Assembly (NCBI GenBank): GCA_020848545.1
Contig: JADLHZ010000108.1
Coordinates: 81,871 to 145,870, forward strand
Source of the DNA: Deltaproteobacteria bacterium
Lineage (GTDB): Bacteria; Myxococcota; JADLHZ01
Direction: 5' to 3'
DNA length: 64,000 nt
The translations under genes and the position numbers were made by a program. The notes under the pieces were generated by a model. That model had not been told where the DNA came from. It searched no databases and saw nothing but the letters and a program-made list of their open reading frames with translations. Shown piece by piece: positions 27,201 to 35,276 of the stretch (its first letter is position 1; each line of letters opens with the position of its first letter).

Positions 27201-27803
27201 CTGCGTGACGTCATCCGCGCCTTCAACGAAACCCCGATCCCGAAGGAAGTCACCGTCGAGGGCAAGAAGATCAAGCTCACCGACGAGCTGAAGGAAATGT
27301 ACAAGGAGAAGCTCAAGGCCGAGACGCTGCCCTTCGAAGAGCAGGCGATCGAGGCGTACAAGGCGTGCAACAAGAAGGCGAACGACCTCGGCGTCTATAA
27401 CCGCTGGAGCGTGAAGGCCTTGGAGCGCTTGCATGACTACCGGCCGGACGAGTTCCCGCTGATCACCGAGATGAAGTTGAAGCCACAGACCACGCTCGTG
27501 CTCTCGCGCGCGCCGCTCTACACCGAGCTGCCGAAGGCTGCTGCGCCGGTCGAGGCGGAAGCCCCGGTGCAGCCCGCGAAGAAGATTAGCACCGAGCCCG
27601 CGAAGGCCGACGACAAAGCGAAGCCGGCGAGCGACAAGAAGCCGGACGACAAGAAGCCGGACGAGAAGAAGCCCGAAGAGAAGAAGCCCGACGCGAAGAA
27701 GTCGGACACCGTGGCCAAGGCGAGCGAGAAGCCGGGCGACAAGAAGGCCGACGAGCAGGTGAAGAAGGACGAGAACGCCAAAGAAGAAGAGCCGAAGGAC
27801 TGA
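24216..27803 (+). CDS. gltD: Large exported TPR protein, GltD/AgmU or NfsD type
   Basis: A 1195-residue protein with a signal peptide (KRRSIFLAALSAALIGTTPIALRADA), then a Lys/Ala/Asp-rich tail and more than ten TPR-like units (DEVLYYLGVSLIELGQSEEASEYYRRLI, PDAWLAVGDFFFDKADLQKALKAY, TVLYNIAESYERVADFEKAATEYELF). The C-terminus is a long Lys/Asp/Pro-rich tail (KKPDDKKPDEKKPEEKK). M. xanthus AgmU (GltD) is of similar size and a TPR protein, found in the periplasm and cytoplasm and linked to the moving gliding complexes; NfsD is its paralogue. It is codirectional with, and 23 bases after, the GltC-like gene. Confidence 0.8.
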   Translation: MKRRSIFLAALSAALIGTTPIALRADAAKKGKKAAAAKKDKKDKKDKDPADAAKESKNAAVVKKDIKKEASLDPKSDFKGPVGSEAASKFEPKAVVGERMGPALKIDSFRAKLEKNIGAKREEQLKQLEQILEFTNDEQEKASLYFRRGELIWEKSKEFFFKSQEASTQADEDKFAAESKKLQQDAVADYKRVVKDYPQFERVDEVLYYLGVSLIELGQSEEASEYYRRLISEFPNSQYVPDAWLAVGDFFFDKADLQKALKAYQKAEEFTESTVYGFAVYKQGWCYINSGEWEKAMDRFRKVIKYADTQLKSGNKARLSLRKEAQKDYVRSYSNVGTGREAKADFLKVGGKDNYRAMLESLGNIYVDQGKHKDVIALFSDLIQDTPNSTRNAVFQGRVVEAASRLGNKKYTVSESRKLANIYLKIKKTSAETTDPAKKEEIEKDLKNAADVSENTVRRLATSYHQEAIKTKNEDLYGLAMELYSDYLSLFPDTIYAYDMRFFYAELLYKLEEFEKAAVQYSMVVDMRPDPNATEPEKKPRFLLLAAEEAVRSYDNVVSDLDKKNPPKVVGIEPVPLPELKAALIKACERYLFYVPKGPRVVEIGYKMARIYYIYNQFEKAAPAFLQIAREHPKHETAVYSANLVLDIYNGLKDYETLEKLAREFYDNKELGDPKSKGEWRGIIESATFKKIEQREKSKDYLSAADAYMAFTKEFPDSQYVEKSVYNAAVNYDKGGKLDQAISTRRYLIDKFPKSELVPTVLYNIAESYERVADFEKAATEYELFAQRYNTDKRAEDALFNAGVYRRTLLQHVKAKESFYAYLKAYPNAAESTKVQFSLCEMQEERKDWGGAEACYFDFYRKNKAKDVDRWLTAQYKRGLIFRDKTKYMKGAHEALDDFEKQATKKMKEMGKEFAQKMPYVNEGLAALALIQAEGEFAEYKRLNFKDPGNEKAFKKSLDEKLERLKKVKKTFESVIITYKEPDTTLAALYYMAESLRDVIRAFNETPIPKEVTVEGKKIKLTDELKEMYKEKLKAETLPFEEQAIEAYKACNKKANDLGVYNRWSVKALERLHDYRPDEFPLITEMKLKPQTTLVLSRAPLYTELPKAAAPVEAEAPVQPAKKISTEPAKADDKAKPASDKKPDDKKPDEKKPEEKKPDAKKSDTVAKASEKPGDKKADEQVKKDENAKEEEPKD

Positions 27804-27806
27804 GCC

Positions 27807-29096
27807 ATGTGTAGAAAACCATACATTGCATCGTTCCTTCTCTTGATGGCTTGCGGTGGCGGCACGAAAGCGGGCCCGCCACCCGACGTCGCGCCGCGAA
27901 AAGAACGCACGCCCGAGCAAGGGCCGACCGCGTCGCAGGCCGCCGCGAAGAAGTTCGGTGAGGCGGTCGCCGAGCTCGACACGCAGAAGAAGGCAGGCAA
28001 GGTCGACCTCGTCGCGCTGAAGCCGCTCTTCGAAGCGGCGGCCAAAGAGGACAAGCAGTTCGCCGAAGCGCACTACAACTTGGGCGTCATCGCGGAAGCT
28101 GAAGGCAAAGCGCAGGACGCCGAGAAGTCGTACCGCCTCGCGCTCGCGATCGACAGCAAGCTCGGCCTCGCGGCGACGAACCTCGCGGGCGTCCTCGTCG
28201 ATCAAGGCAAGGTCGACGACGCGCTCAAGATGCTCGAGAGCTTCGTCAAGGTCGATCCGTCGCAAGCCCGCCCACGCGTCGCGCTCGCGCAGATCTACCG
28301 CGACAAGAAGCGCTACGAAGACGCGCTCGAGCAGTGCCGCGCTGCGCTCCAACGCGATCCGCGCAACCTGGAAGCGTTCGAGACGATGTCAGTGACCTAC
28401 GCAGACATGGGCAACCCACCGATGAGCCGCCTGGTCGGCGCGCGCGGGCTCAAGGTCGACGACAAGGACGCGATCATCCACTACACGCGCGGGCGCTTGG
28501 TGCTCGCCGAGAACAAGATCCCCGAGGCCGTGCTCGAGTTCAAGCGCGCGTTGGAAGCGAACCCCGACCTGCGCGGCGCGCGGATCGATCTGGCCGAGGT
28601 GGCGCTCAACTACCGCGACTTCGGCAACGCCAAGCTGCACTACTCCGAGCTCTTGAAGCAGACGCCGAACGACCTCGCGCTGCTCGTCAACCTCGGCATC
28701 GCCAACAAGGGCCTCGGGCTCACCGACGAAGCAAAGGCGGCGTACGAAAAAGCGCTGCAGCTCGACAAGCAGAACCCCGCCGCGACCATGAACCTCGCGA
28801 TCCTGTACCACCGGAACCTGAACGACTTCGCGCAGGCCCTGAAGTACTACCAACTCTACGAGCAGAAGCCGGCGGCCGAAGGCGGACCAGACGCTGCGAC
28901 GATCAAGGCGGCGATCACCGAGCTCGAGCAGACGATCGCCGCGCTCAAAGAAGCCGAGAAGTTCGAGCAGATGGAGAAAGAGCGCGCGGCGACGCAACCG
29001 GCACAGCCAGAACAACCGCCGCCGGGCGACGGCGCACAGCAACCCACACCGGACGGACAGGCGGCGCCAGCGTCACAGCCCACCGGGGCACAGTGA
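27807..29096 (+). CDS. gltE: TPR lipoprotein, GltE/AglT or NfsE type
   Basis: A 429-residue lipoprotein: the signal MCRKPYIASFLLLMAC ends in a lipobox with Gly-rich +2 residues (CGGG). The body is about nine TPR motifs (AHYNLGVIAEAEGKAQDAEKSYRLALAID, PRVALAQIYRDKKRYEDALEQCRAAL, AATMNLAILYHRNLNDFAQALKYYQLYE) and the C-terminus is a Pro/Gln/Ala tail. In M. xanthus AglT (GltE) is the TPR lipoprotein of the gliding apparatus, and NfsE is the sporulation counterpart. It starts 3 bases after the preceding stop, so the operon continues. Confidence 0.82.
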   Translation: MCRKPYIASFLLLMACGGGTKAGPPPDVAPRKERTPEQGPTASQAAAKKFGEAVAELDTQKKAGKVDLVALKPLFEAAAKEDKQFAEAHYNLGVIAEAEGKAQDAEKSYRLALAIDSKLGLAATNLAGVLVDQGKVDDALKMLESFVKVDPSQARPRVALAQIYRDKKRYEDALEQCRAALQRDPRNLEAFETMSVTYADMGNPPMSRLVGARGLKVDDKDAIIHYTRGRLVLAENKIPEAVLEFKRALEANPDLRGARIDLAEVALNYRDFGNAKLHYSELLKQTPNDLALLVNLGIANKGLGLTDEAKAAYEKALQLDKQNPAATMNLAILYHRNLNDFAQALKYYQLYEQKPAAEGGPDAATIKAAITELEQTIAALKEAEKFEQMEKERAATQPAQPEQPPPGDGAQQPTPDGQAAPASQPTGAQ

Positions 29097-29190
29097 TCGT
29101 TGAAACCGCGGCACGGCGTGCGGCGTTAAAATGATGAGGGTTTGGCAAAGAGCCGGGTAGAATGGCGTAGGATGTAGACTCGGAGGTCGT

Positions 29191-29454
29191 ATGCGCAGAA
29201 CGAAGATCATCGCGCTCTTTGCCCTCGCCACATTGTGGTCGAGCGGCGCCCTCGCGGCCGATGCCCCGAAGGGTGGCGGCGAAGTTTATCAGAAGCAGCA
29301 AGTCGTCGACTTCGGCGACGACACGATCGAAGGCGACTTGACCAAGCCGGACGGCGAAATGTTCGACGCGCGCAAGCGGGCGCGCCATAAGAAGCTGATT
29401 CGCTATCGCGAGCACTTCCGCAGCGAAGTGCTGCAATCGATTCGGGCGCTCTAG
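29191..29454 (+). CDS. gltF: Small secreted protein, GltF/CglF or NfsF type
   Basis: An 87-residue protein with a clear signal peptide (MRRTKIIALFALATLWSSGALA) and GGAGG four bases ahead of the start. The mature part has VDFGDDTIEGDLTKPDGEMF and a basic helical tail (ARKRARHKKLIRYREHF). Small proteins with a FGDDTIEGDL-like core occupy this position, between the TPR lipoprotein and the FHA protein, in the gliding (GltF, also called CglF) and sporulation (NfsF) systems as I recall them. The exact role is unknown. The 94-base gap before it might hold a secondary promoter but shows no convincing hexamers. Confidence 0.72.
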   Translation: MRRTKIIALFALATLWSSGALAADAPKGGGEVYQKQQVVDFGDDTIEGDLTKPDGEMFDARKRARHKKLIRYREHFRSEVLQSIRAL

Positions 29455-29474
29455 AGGGATCCGAGCAGGGACAC

Positions 29475-31541
29475 ATGGCACAAGCGATCACATTGCAGGT
29501 TTACCGCGGCGATCAGCTGATCTCGACGCAGACTTTCGACCGCGACGTCATCAAGATCGGTCGCCTGCCGTCGGCGCAGCTCCGGCTCGATGACTTGAAG
29601 GTGGCGCGTATTCACGCGGTCATCGAGATCCCGAGCGGTGGCAAAGAGTTCTTCCTGCAAGACATGGGCAGCGCCGAAGGCACCTTCCTGAACGGCGAGA
29701 AGATCAAGCGCACGAAGCTGAAGGATCAAGATCAGATCGTCGTCGGCGAGACGCGGCTCTTCGTCATGATGGGCGGGGCCAAGGCGGCGCAGCCCGGCAT
29801 GCCGATGCAGCAGCCCATGCAGCAGCCGATGCAGCAGCAGCCGATGATGCAGCAGCCGATGATGCAGCAGCAGCCGATGCAGCAGCGTCCGATGCAGCCG
29901 CAACCGGGCATGCAAGCGCAACCACGGCCGGCGCAGCCGATGGGCCAGATGCAGCAGCCGCAGCAACAAATGCCGATGGCGCAGCCCGTGTTCACGCCGG
30001 CGCAGCCGTTTCAGCCGCCGCAGCAGGGCGGCCAGCCGAAGATGCCGAACTTCGATCCGCGCAGCATCGGTTTCTCGCAGCCGATCGAGCGCATCGGCAC
30101 CGCGGCGATGGATCGCGCGGCGTTCGACGACGGTGGCGTCGGCCTCGAGCCGGAAAAGCCAGTCTCGGTCGACAACCGCGCGCTCGAGCTGCGCATGTAT
30201 TGGGGCGACATCATCCTCGACATCTCGCACTTGGAGATGCCGAAGCACGCGAAGCAGATCACCATCGGCGAGACGCGCAACACCGACATCTTCATCTCGT
30301 CGGAAGGCTTGCCGAAGGAAGAGTTTCCGCTCATCCGCCACACCGACGGCCAATACGTCCTCACCTTCTTCAACGACTTGGAAGGCGAAGTGCAGCATGG
30401 CGGCGAGCTGAAGACGCTCAAGGACATGCGGGCGTCGTCGCGGGTGCAAAAAGACGAAGAGATGGAAGGCTGCTACCGCTTGAACATGGACGTCGGCACG
30501 AAAGCGATCGTCCACTGGGGCGGCTTGACGATGGCGATGCGCTTCGTGCCGCCGCCGCAGAAGCTCATCGGCACGGGGATGAACCTCGACTTTCAGTTCG
30601 TCAACATCATCGTTATCGTGTTCTTCATGATGGTTGGCTCGATCTTCTCGCTCTCGCTCTACCCGTACGAGGCCGAGGCGCTGAACGAAGAGCTGATGAA
30701 GAGCGACAACAAGTTCGCGCAGTTCATCTTGGAGCCCCCGAAGCCACCTGAGCAGCAGAAGGCCGCGCAGGAGTTCTTGAACAAGCTGCAGGAGAAGGAA
30801 GCAGCCGGCCCGTCGAAGGCGAAGGCCGACGAAGGCAAGTTCGGCAAGGACAAGGCGCCGCAAGCGGACGCGCACTCCGCGCAAAAAGCGATCAAGCCGG
30901 ACGACAAGGAAGTCCTGAAGAACGCCGGTATCTTCAAAGCCTTGGGCGCGGGCGGCTTCTCGCAAGTCATCGGCTCGAACAGCGGCCTCGGCGGCGACGT
31001 GCAGAACGCGCTCGGTAACCTGACCGGCAAGACCGCGGGCGACTCCGGCGGCCTCGGTGGCCTCGGCCTGAAAGGCTCGGGCCCCGGCGGCGGCGGCATC
31101 GGCGACTCGATCGGCCTCGCCAAGGGCGTGAGCACCAGCGGCCGTATCGGCGGCGCCGCCAACTATGGCTCGGATCAGGGCAAGCTCGGAGCCAAGCGCG
31201 ACACCGACATCAACTTGGCAGACGCGCCGCCGGTCGTGCAGGGCTCGCTCGACCCGGCGTTGATCAAGAAGGTCATCCAAGAAAACCGCAACGCGATCCG
31301 CTACTGCTACGAGCGCGAGCTGCAGGTGAAAAAAGATCTCGCCGGTATCATCAAGACGCAGTTCATCATCGGCCCGGGCGGCAACGTCACGATGTCGGTG
31401 GTCAAAGACTCGACGATGAAGAACCCGAACGTCGAGAGCTGCATCGCTTCGAAGATCCGCGGCCTGCTCTTTCCGAAGCCAAAGGGCGGCGGCATCGTCA
31501 TCGTGAACTATCCGTTCGTGTTCAAATCGGCGGGAGGCTGA
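29475..31541 (+). CDS. gltG: FHA-TM-AgmX/PglI protein, GltG or NfsG type
   Basis: A 688-residue inner-membrane protein. Residues about 1-98 are an FHA phosphothreonine-binding domain (IKIGR, RIHAVIEI, GTFLNGEKI). A Met/Gln/Pro repeat tract follows at about 110-160 (QQPMQQPM units). Next comes a second beta-domain (ITIGETRNTDIFISSEGLP), a single transmembrane helix (FVNIIVIVFFMMVGSIFSL, about 376-394), a Gly-rich periplasmic linker and a C-terminal AgmX/PglI, TonB-like domain (NRNAIRYCYERELQVKKDL, VESCIASKIRGLLFPKPKGGG). GltG and NfsG link cytoplasmic signals to the envelope complex in this way. It is the sixth-to-seventh member of the operon, 20 bases after gltF. Confidence 0.88.
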   Translation: MAQAITLQVYRGDQLISTQTFDRDVIKIGRLPSAQLRLDDLKVARIHAVIEIPSGGKEFFLQDMGSAEGTFLNGEKIKRTKLKDQDQIVVGETRLFVMMGGAKAAQPGMPMQQPMQQPMQQQPMMQQPMMQQQPMQQRPMQPQPGMQAQPRPAQPMGQMQQPQQQMPMAQPVFTPAQPFQPPQQGGQPKMPNFDPRSIGFSQPIERIGTAAMDRAAFDDGGVGLEPEKPVSVDNRALELRMYWGDIILDISHLEMPKHAKQITIGETRNTDIFISSEGLPKEEFPLIRHTDGQYVLTFFNDLEGEVQHGGELKTLKDMRASSRVQKDEEMEGCYRLNMDVGTKAIVHWGGLTMAMRFVPPPQKLIGTGMNLDFQFVNIIVIVFFMMVGSIFSLSLYPYEAEALNEELMKSDNKFAQFILEPPKPPEQQKAAQEFLNKLQEKEAAGPSKAKADEGKFGKDKAPQADAHSAQKAIKPDDKEVLKNAGIFKALGAGGFSQVIGSNSGLGGDVQNALGNLTGKTAGDSGGLGGLGLKGSGPGGGGIGDSIGLAKGVSTSGRIGGAANYGSDQGKLGAKRDTDINLADAPPVVQGSLDPALIKKVIQENRNAIRYCYERELQVKKDLAGIIKTQFIIGPGGNVTMSVVKDSTMKNPNVESCIASKIRGLLFPKPKGGGIVIVNYPFVFKSAGG

Positions 31542-32165
31542 GTGAGCCCAATTCTATTCGCCTTCGTGTTGGTGTCGGCGGAGCCGGCGAGCGCGCCTGC
31601 GGAGGGCGGCGACTCCGACATCGCCAGCGGCCTGCAGTCGGAGGGCGTGCAAAAAGCGAAGTACAGCGAGATCGAGCGCGGTTTTTCGCTGCGCTTGCCG
31701 ATCGGCATGCTCGCGTACCTGACGCAAGTGCAAGCGGCGAACGGCAGCCCGCCCTTCAGCAAGCAGTACCTGCCCGGTCTGCTGATCGGCGCCGAGCTCG
31801 CCTACGACGTCTTGCCGATCCTCGACATCGGCGGCTTCTTCTACTTCTCGAACGCGCAGGGCACCGGCACCGGCGTCATCCGCGACATGAACACGATCAT
31901 GGGCGGCCTGATGGTGCACCTCTCGTTCTTCCACACCGACCGGGTCTATCTCGGCGCCAAGGTCGGCGTCGGCTACGGCATGCAGGACACGAACGTCGAG
32001 CGCTTGCAGCACGGGCTCGGCATCATCGGCGGCCTCACGCTCGAATACTACACGCGGATTCGTCACTTCTCGGTGGCGATCGACGCCGGCGTGCTCGCGT
32101 GGCTCGTGCCGATTCCGATCTCGGTGGCGCTCGCCGTGATCCCGGCGGTCCGCTACACCTTCTGA
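31542..32165 (+). CDS. gltH: Outer-membrane beta-barrel-like protein, GltH/CglE or NfsH type
   Basis: A 207-residue protein starting with GTG directly abutting the gltG stop codon (TGAGTG). Signal-like start (SPILFAFVLVSAEPASAPA), then alternating beta-strand sequence (YDVLPILDIGGFFYFSN, VYLGAKVGVGYGMQDTN, LGIIGGLTLEYYTRI) ending in a C-terminal aromatic residue (AVRYTF), a usual signal for barrel assembly. It closes the eight-gene glt/nfs-like run. In M. xanthus the last gene is an outer-membrane protein needed for assembling the complex. Confidence 0.75.
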   Translation: MSPILFAFVLVSAEPASAPAEGGDSDIASGLQSEGVQKAKYSEIERGFSLRLPIGMLAYLTQVQAANGSPPFSKQYLPGLLIGAELAYDVLPILDIGGFFYFSNAQGTGTGVIRDMNTIMGGLMVHLSFFHTDRVYLGAKVGVGYGMQDTNVERLQHGLGIIGGLTLEYYTRIRHFSVAIDAGVLAWLVPIPISVALAVIPAVRYTF

Positions 32166-32166
32166 T

Positions 32167-32652
32167 TTACTTCTTCCGCTGAAACAAGATCGCGAGCCGC
32201 GCGATCTCGCCATCGCTGATGAAGATGCGCAGCGTGTCGCCGTCGACGCTGAGCTCCAGCGTTTGCTTCTTCGCCACACAGCCTTCGACGTTGCCGAGCG
32301 GAAAGCACAGCAAGGTGCCGCCGGCGGCGGCGTTTTTCTCGTCGATCCGCGCCGGCTCTCCGCCGAGCGGCGCCAGCACGATCGACTGGATCTCGAGCGT
32401 CATCTTCTCCGGCACCGTGCGCGCGTCGATCGCGTACCGGGCTTTGACGACCAGCGTGCCGAGCGTCACTTCGGACTCCGTGCTCAGGGTGGCCTCGATA
32501 CGCGCGTCGGTTCCGGTGAATGAGAGCTGCGATGCCGCGACGAAGGTCAGAGTGGTGCTGAGCGCAATCGGGAGCGCGTTGCCGGCCCAACTTCCGACGA
32601 TCGGATGCGGAGCGCAGGCGGCTAGCAAAAGAGCGAAGGCGACGCGAAGCAC
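32167..32652 (-). CDS. Small lipoprotein of unknown function
   Basis: A 161-residue protein. The signal MLRVAFALLLAACAPHP has a lipobox (LLAAC). The mature part is mostly beta (LTFVAASQLSFTGTDARIEATL, TLGTLVVKARYAIDA, LELSVDGDTLRIFI), resembling small lipocalin-like or META-type envelope domains; I do not recognise a named family. Its stop lies one base from the stop of the glt-like operon, so the two units converge with no room for a terminator between them. Confidence 0.72.
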   Translation of the reverse strand: MLRVAFALLLAACAPHPIVGSWAGNALPIALSTTLTFVAASQLSFTGTDARIEATLSTESEVTLGTLVVKARYAIDARTVPEKMTLEIQSIVLAPLGGEPARIDEKNAAAGGTLLCFPLGNVEGCVAKKQTLELSVDGDTLRIFISDGEIARLAILFQRKK

Positions 32653-32739
32653 CTATGAATTGTGACATCATCGACGTTCGCTCGCATCTTTAGGAAACCG
32701 CTAAGCACCCGCGCGCGATAACGAACATGAGGTGTGCGG

Positions 32740-34275
32740 GTGCGATTGGTCTCTCTGCTTATCGTCGTGTCTTCTTTGCTCGTCGGCCGTACCGTTGAGG
32801 CCGTCACGCGCTGCGTGAAGTGGAACAACGCTGCGTGTACGACCGCGGACTGGGCGAACACCCAGAACCGGCAGGTCTTGGTCTTCGCCACCGGCTACTC
32901 GGCAGAGGAAGAAGCCACATTCTGGAGTGACTTCAACGGCGTGGTCACCCAGATGACGGGCACGGCGGGGCAGAACGTCTACTCACGGCAGCAGAAGGAG
33001 CGCTGGCTGTTCTTCGGCGAGTTCAGGCCGAGCTCCACGCTCGCGAGCAGGACTGCCCTGTTCGGCGCCGAAGTCATCGCGCATCCGTCGCGCGGCGAGA
33101 TGCTCGTCATGAAGAGCGACGACGTCTACGCGCGCGTCGATCAACTGCGTAGCTCCGGCTTCCCCTACCTGCGCCCGTTCACGGCGAGCGTCATCTTCAA
33201 CACCTTCCGCGGCACCGCGAACGCGTCGCCGCCTTCGTTCATCGGCAAGCCCTATGGCACCGCCAAGTTCAACCGCGGCGACGCCCAGTCGAGCTGGGTG
33301 GCGACGCACGAGATCGGCCACTCGGGGATGAACTTCCTCGACGAGTACACCGAGTGGGGCATGGAAGACCTGAGCATCCGCTCGATCGACGTATTGACGC
33401 CGCTCTTGCTCTTGAACGCGAGCTGGCGCGGCGTGTTCGATGCGCTCGGCTCGTTGACGACGGTCTACGACATCGACCTCAGCGAGATCCTCGCGGCCGA
33501 TGGCAACGACAACATCGCGCTCTCGCCGTTCCCGTCGACGGTTCAGCCGTCCACCCCTGAAGTGTACTTGTACGAAGGCGGCATGATGTTCGGCCGCGGC
33601 ACCTGGCACATGAAGGGCAAGAGCCTGATGAACGGCTTCGGCAACTTGCGCGGGCCGGACGACTCGATCTCCAACACGCACACGCCGGCGCAGCAGCGCG
33701 TGATCAACACGATGTACAGCGGCGTCCCCGGCCGGCCGAACAACCGCCTGCGCAACGCGGGTCCGATCGACGGCTGGCCCCTCGCGTTCGGCTCGAAGAC
33801 GCGCGTGATGCTCTTCGACTCGGACAAGCACCACCACTTTCAAGGGACCAAGAAGTACACGGTGCAGGTCGGCTGGTACGAGCGGCAGTGGAAGACGTGC
33901 TGGGCCGCGTTCATTCCCTACCCGTGCAGCACCGACGTCTGGAAGACGGCCGAGCGCACCGTGACCCCCGAGCGGCGCACGGTCAACTTCAAGATCTCGT
34001 TCGCGTATGGCCTGCTCACGCTCACGCAAGACCTCGTCTGCAAGTTGGGCATCCGCGAAGTGAACGTGGGCGGGTCGCCCTTCCAGCTGTGCTCGACCGA
34101 CCTGTCGACGATCAGCACCTCGCTCTTGCCGGCCATCGAATTCCAGATGCCGTACCAGGACGTCGACGTGCCGGCGTCGCAGTGGATGACGACGTATCAC
34201 TGGCGCTTCAAGACGAACAACGGCGCGATGGACTCCGGATACACCGGGTGGTCGCGCTTCTTCCGTTCGTTCTGA
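32740..34275 (+). CDS. Secreted M64 family (IgA peptidase-like) metallopeptidase
   Basis: A 511-residue exported enzyme. I chose the GTG at 32740 because GAGG lies seven bases before it (a GTG at 32734 is also in frame). Signal peptide: RLVSLLIVVSSLLVGRTVEA. The zinc site is ATHEIGHSGMNFLDEY, with the HExxH helix starting at about His190 and the Asp/Glu eight residues on as in family M64, which includes secreted gut-bacterial IgA proteases. Cys residues are paired mostly in the C-terminal half. There is no anchor, so it may be released. Substrate unknown; a role in prey or protein degradation fits the lifestyle. Confidence 0.84.
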   Translation: MRLVSLLIVVSSLLVGRTVEAVTRCVKWNNAACTTADWANTQNRQVLVFATGYSAEEEATFWSDFNGVVTQMTGTAGQNVYSRQQKERWLFFGEFRPSSTLASRTALFGAEVIAHPSRGEMLVMKSDDVYARVDQLRSSGFPYLRPFTASVIFNTFRGTANASPPSFIGKPYGTAKFNRGDAQSSWVATHEIGHSGMNFLDEYTEWGMEDLSIRSIDVLTPLLLLNASWRGVFDALGSLTTVYDIDLSEILAADGNDNIALSPFPSTVQPSTPEVYLYEGGMMFGRGTWHMKGKSLMNGFGNLRGPDDSISNTHTPAQQRVINTMYSGVPGRPNNRLRNAGPIDGWPLAFGSKTRVMLFDSDKHHHFQGTKKYTVQVGWYERQWKTCWAAFIPYPCSTDVWKTAERTVTPERRTVNFKISFAYGLLTLTQDLVCKLGIREVNVGGSPFQLCSTDLSTISTSLLPAIEFQMPYQDVDVPASQWMTTYHWRFKTNNGAMDSGYTGWSRFFRSF

Positions 34276-34295
34276 GAATCAGCTAACGCGGCCGC

Positions 34296-35276
34296 GTGCA
34301 CGGCCTCCTCCTGATCCTAGCGATCGCAGCCGATCGCCCGAAGACCACCGCGGCGATGGCGCTGACGGCGAAGGGCGTCGACGCGACGACCGCGAGCGCG
34401 TTCGACGAGCTCGTCGTGCAGGCGCTCGGCGACGCCGACATCGGCAAGGTGATCGCGCCGTCGGACATCCGCGCGCTGCTCGACCTGTCCGAGTCGCAGC
34501 GCCTCGCCGGCTGCGACACCACGAAGTGCATCGCCGAGATCTCGGCCGCGCTCGGCGTGCAGTACATCGTCAGCGGGTCGCTCGTGAAAGTGGGCGCCGA
34601 CCTCCTGCTCTCGCTCGCGCGCATCGACACGCGGACCAGCGAAGTGCTCGCGCGCGCGCAGCGGCGAGTCGCGCCGGGCGGCGACTACGCGACCGCGGTG
34701 GCTGAAGCGGTGGGCGATCTCGTCGGCAAGAAGCTCGAGGCTGTGCGCACCGTCGGCCCGGCGAGCGCGCCGAGGGTCGAGGCACCGCCGCGCGTCGTGC
34801 CGCCTGCGATCGTACGCACGAACGTGCCTCCGCCGGTCGCGCTGACGCCGGAGCAGCGCGACCAGCTCGAGGCGCAGCAGAGGGAACGCCAGGCCAAAGG
34901 CAACGCGCGCCGTGCCGAGCAAACGCGTTCGCAGTACATTTCCGGAACGGTGCTCGGCGTGAGCGGCGTCGCGCTCGCCCTCACCGGTGCGCTCTTGATC
35001 GCCCTGCGACCCACGTTTCAGAGCATCAGCGGGCGTGAGTATGCGGCGCTCGGAGACGCGCGGACGCCGGCGCAGGTGGCTGCGGCCGAGCAGGCCCTCG
35101 CCAGCGCGATCTTCGCCAACAAGACGAACCCGCTGTCGGGGTCGGTCTTGATCGGCATCGGCTCGGCGTTCGCGCTGACCAGCGTGATCCTCTTCGCCTC
35201 GGCGCCGCGGGTGAAGCCGACGCTCAGCGTGACAACCAACGGCGCGGCGCTTGGCCTCGAAGGTGCGCTGTGGTGA
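34296..35276 (+). CDS. FlgO/TolB-N-like exported protein with membrane segments
   Basis: A 326-residue protein beginning at GTG 34296 with a short hydrophobic start (HGLLLILAIAADRP). Residues about 15-150 resemble the N-terminal domain of FlgO/TolB-like proteins (LVVQALGDADIGKVIAPSDIRALLDL, CIAEISAALGVQYIVSGSLVKVG, LLLSLARIDTRTSEVLARA), which sense or scaffold in the periplasm. A basic linker follows, then two hydrophobic helices near the C-terminus (GTVLGVSGVALALTGALLIAL, SGSVLIGIGSAFALTSVILF). Function unknown. The next gene starts inside its end (overlap of 4 to 7 bases), indicating an operon. Confidence 0.74.
   Translation: MHGLLLILAIAADRPKTTAAMALTAKGVDATTASAFDELVVQALGDADIGKVIAPSDIRALLDLSESQRLAGCDTTKCIAEISAALGVQYIVSGSLVKVGADLLLSLARIDTRTSEVLARAQRRVAPGGDYATAVAEAVGDLVGKKLEAVRTVGPASAPRVEAPPRVVPPAIVRTNVPPPVALTPEQRDQLEAQQRERQAKGNARRAEQTRSQYISGTVLGVSGVALALTGALLIALRPTFQSISGREYAALGDARTPAQVAAAEQALASAIFANKTNPLSGSVLIGIGSAFALTSVILFASAPRVKPTLSVTTNGAALGLEGALW

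Noticed and set aside
24189..28352. 1387-codon open frame on the minus strand
   Set aside because: It lies fully opposite the GltD/GltE-like genes, which have clear TPR and signal sequences. The reverse frame is Arg/Leu-rich shadow sequence typical of GC-rich DNA.
29793..29960. Possible CRISPR-like array
   Set aside because: The repeats are in-frame codons for Met, Gln and Pro inside the FHA protein, with no spacers.
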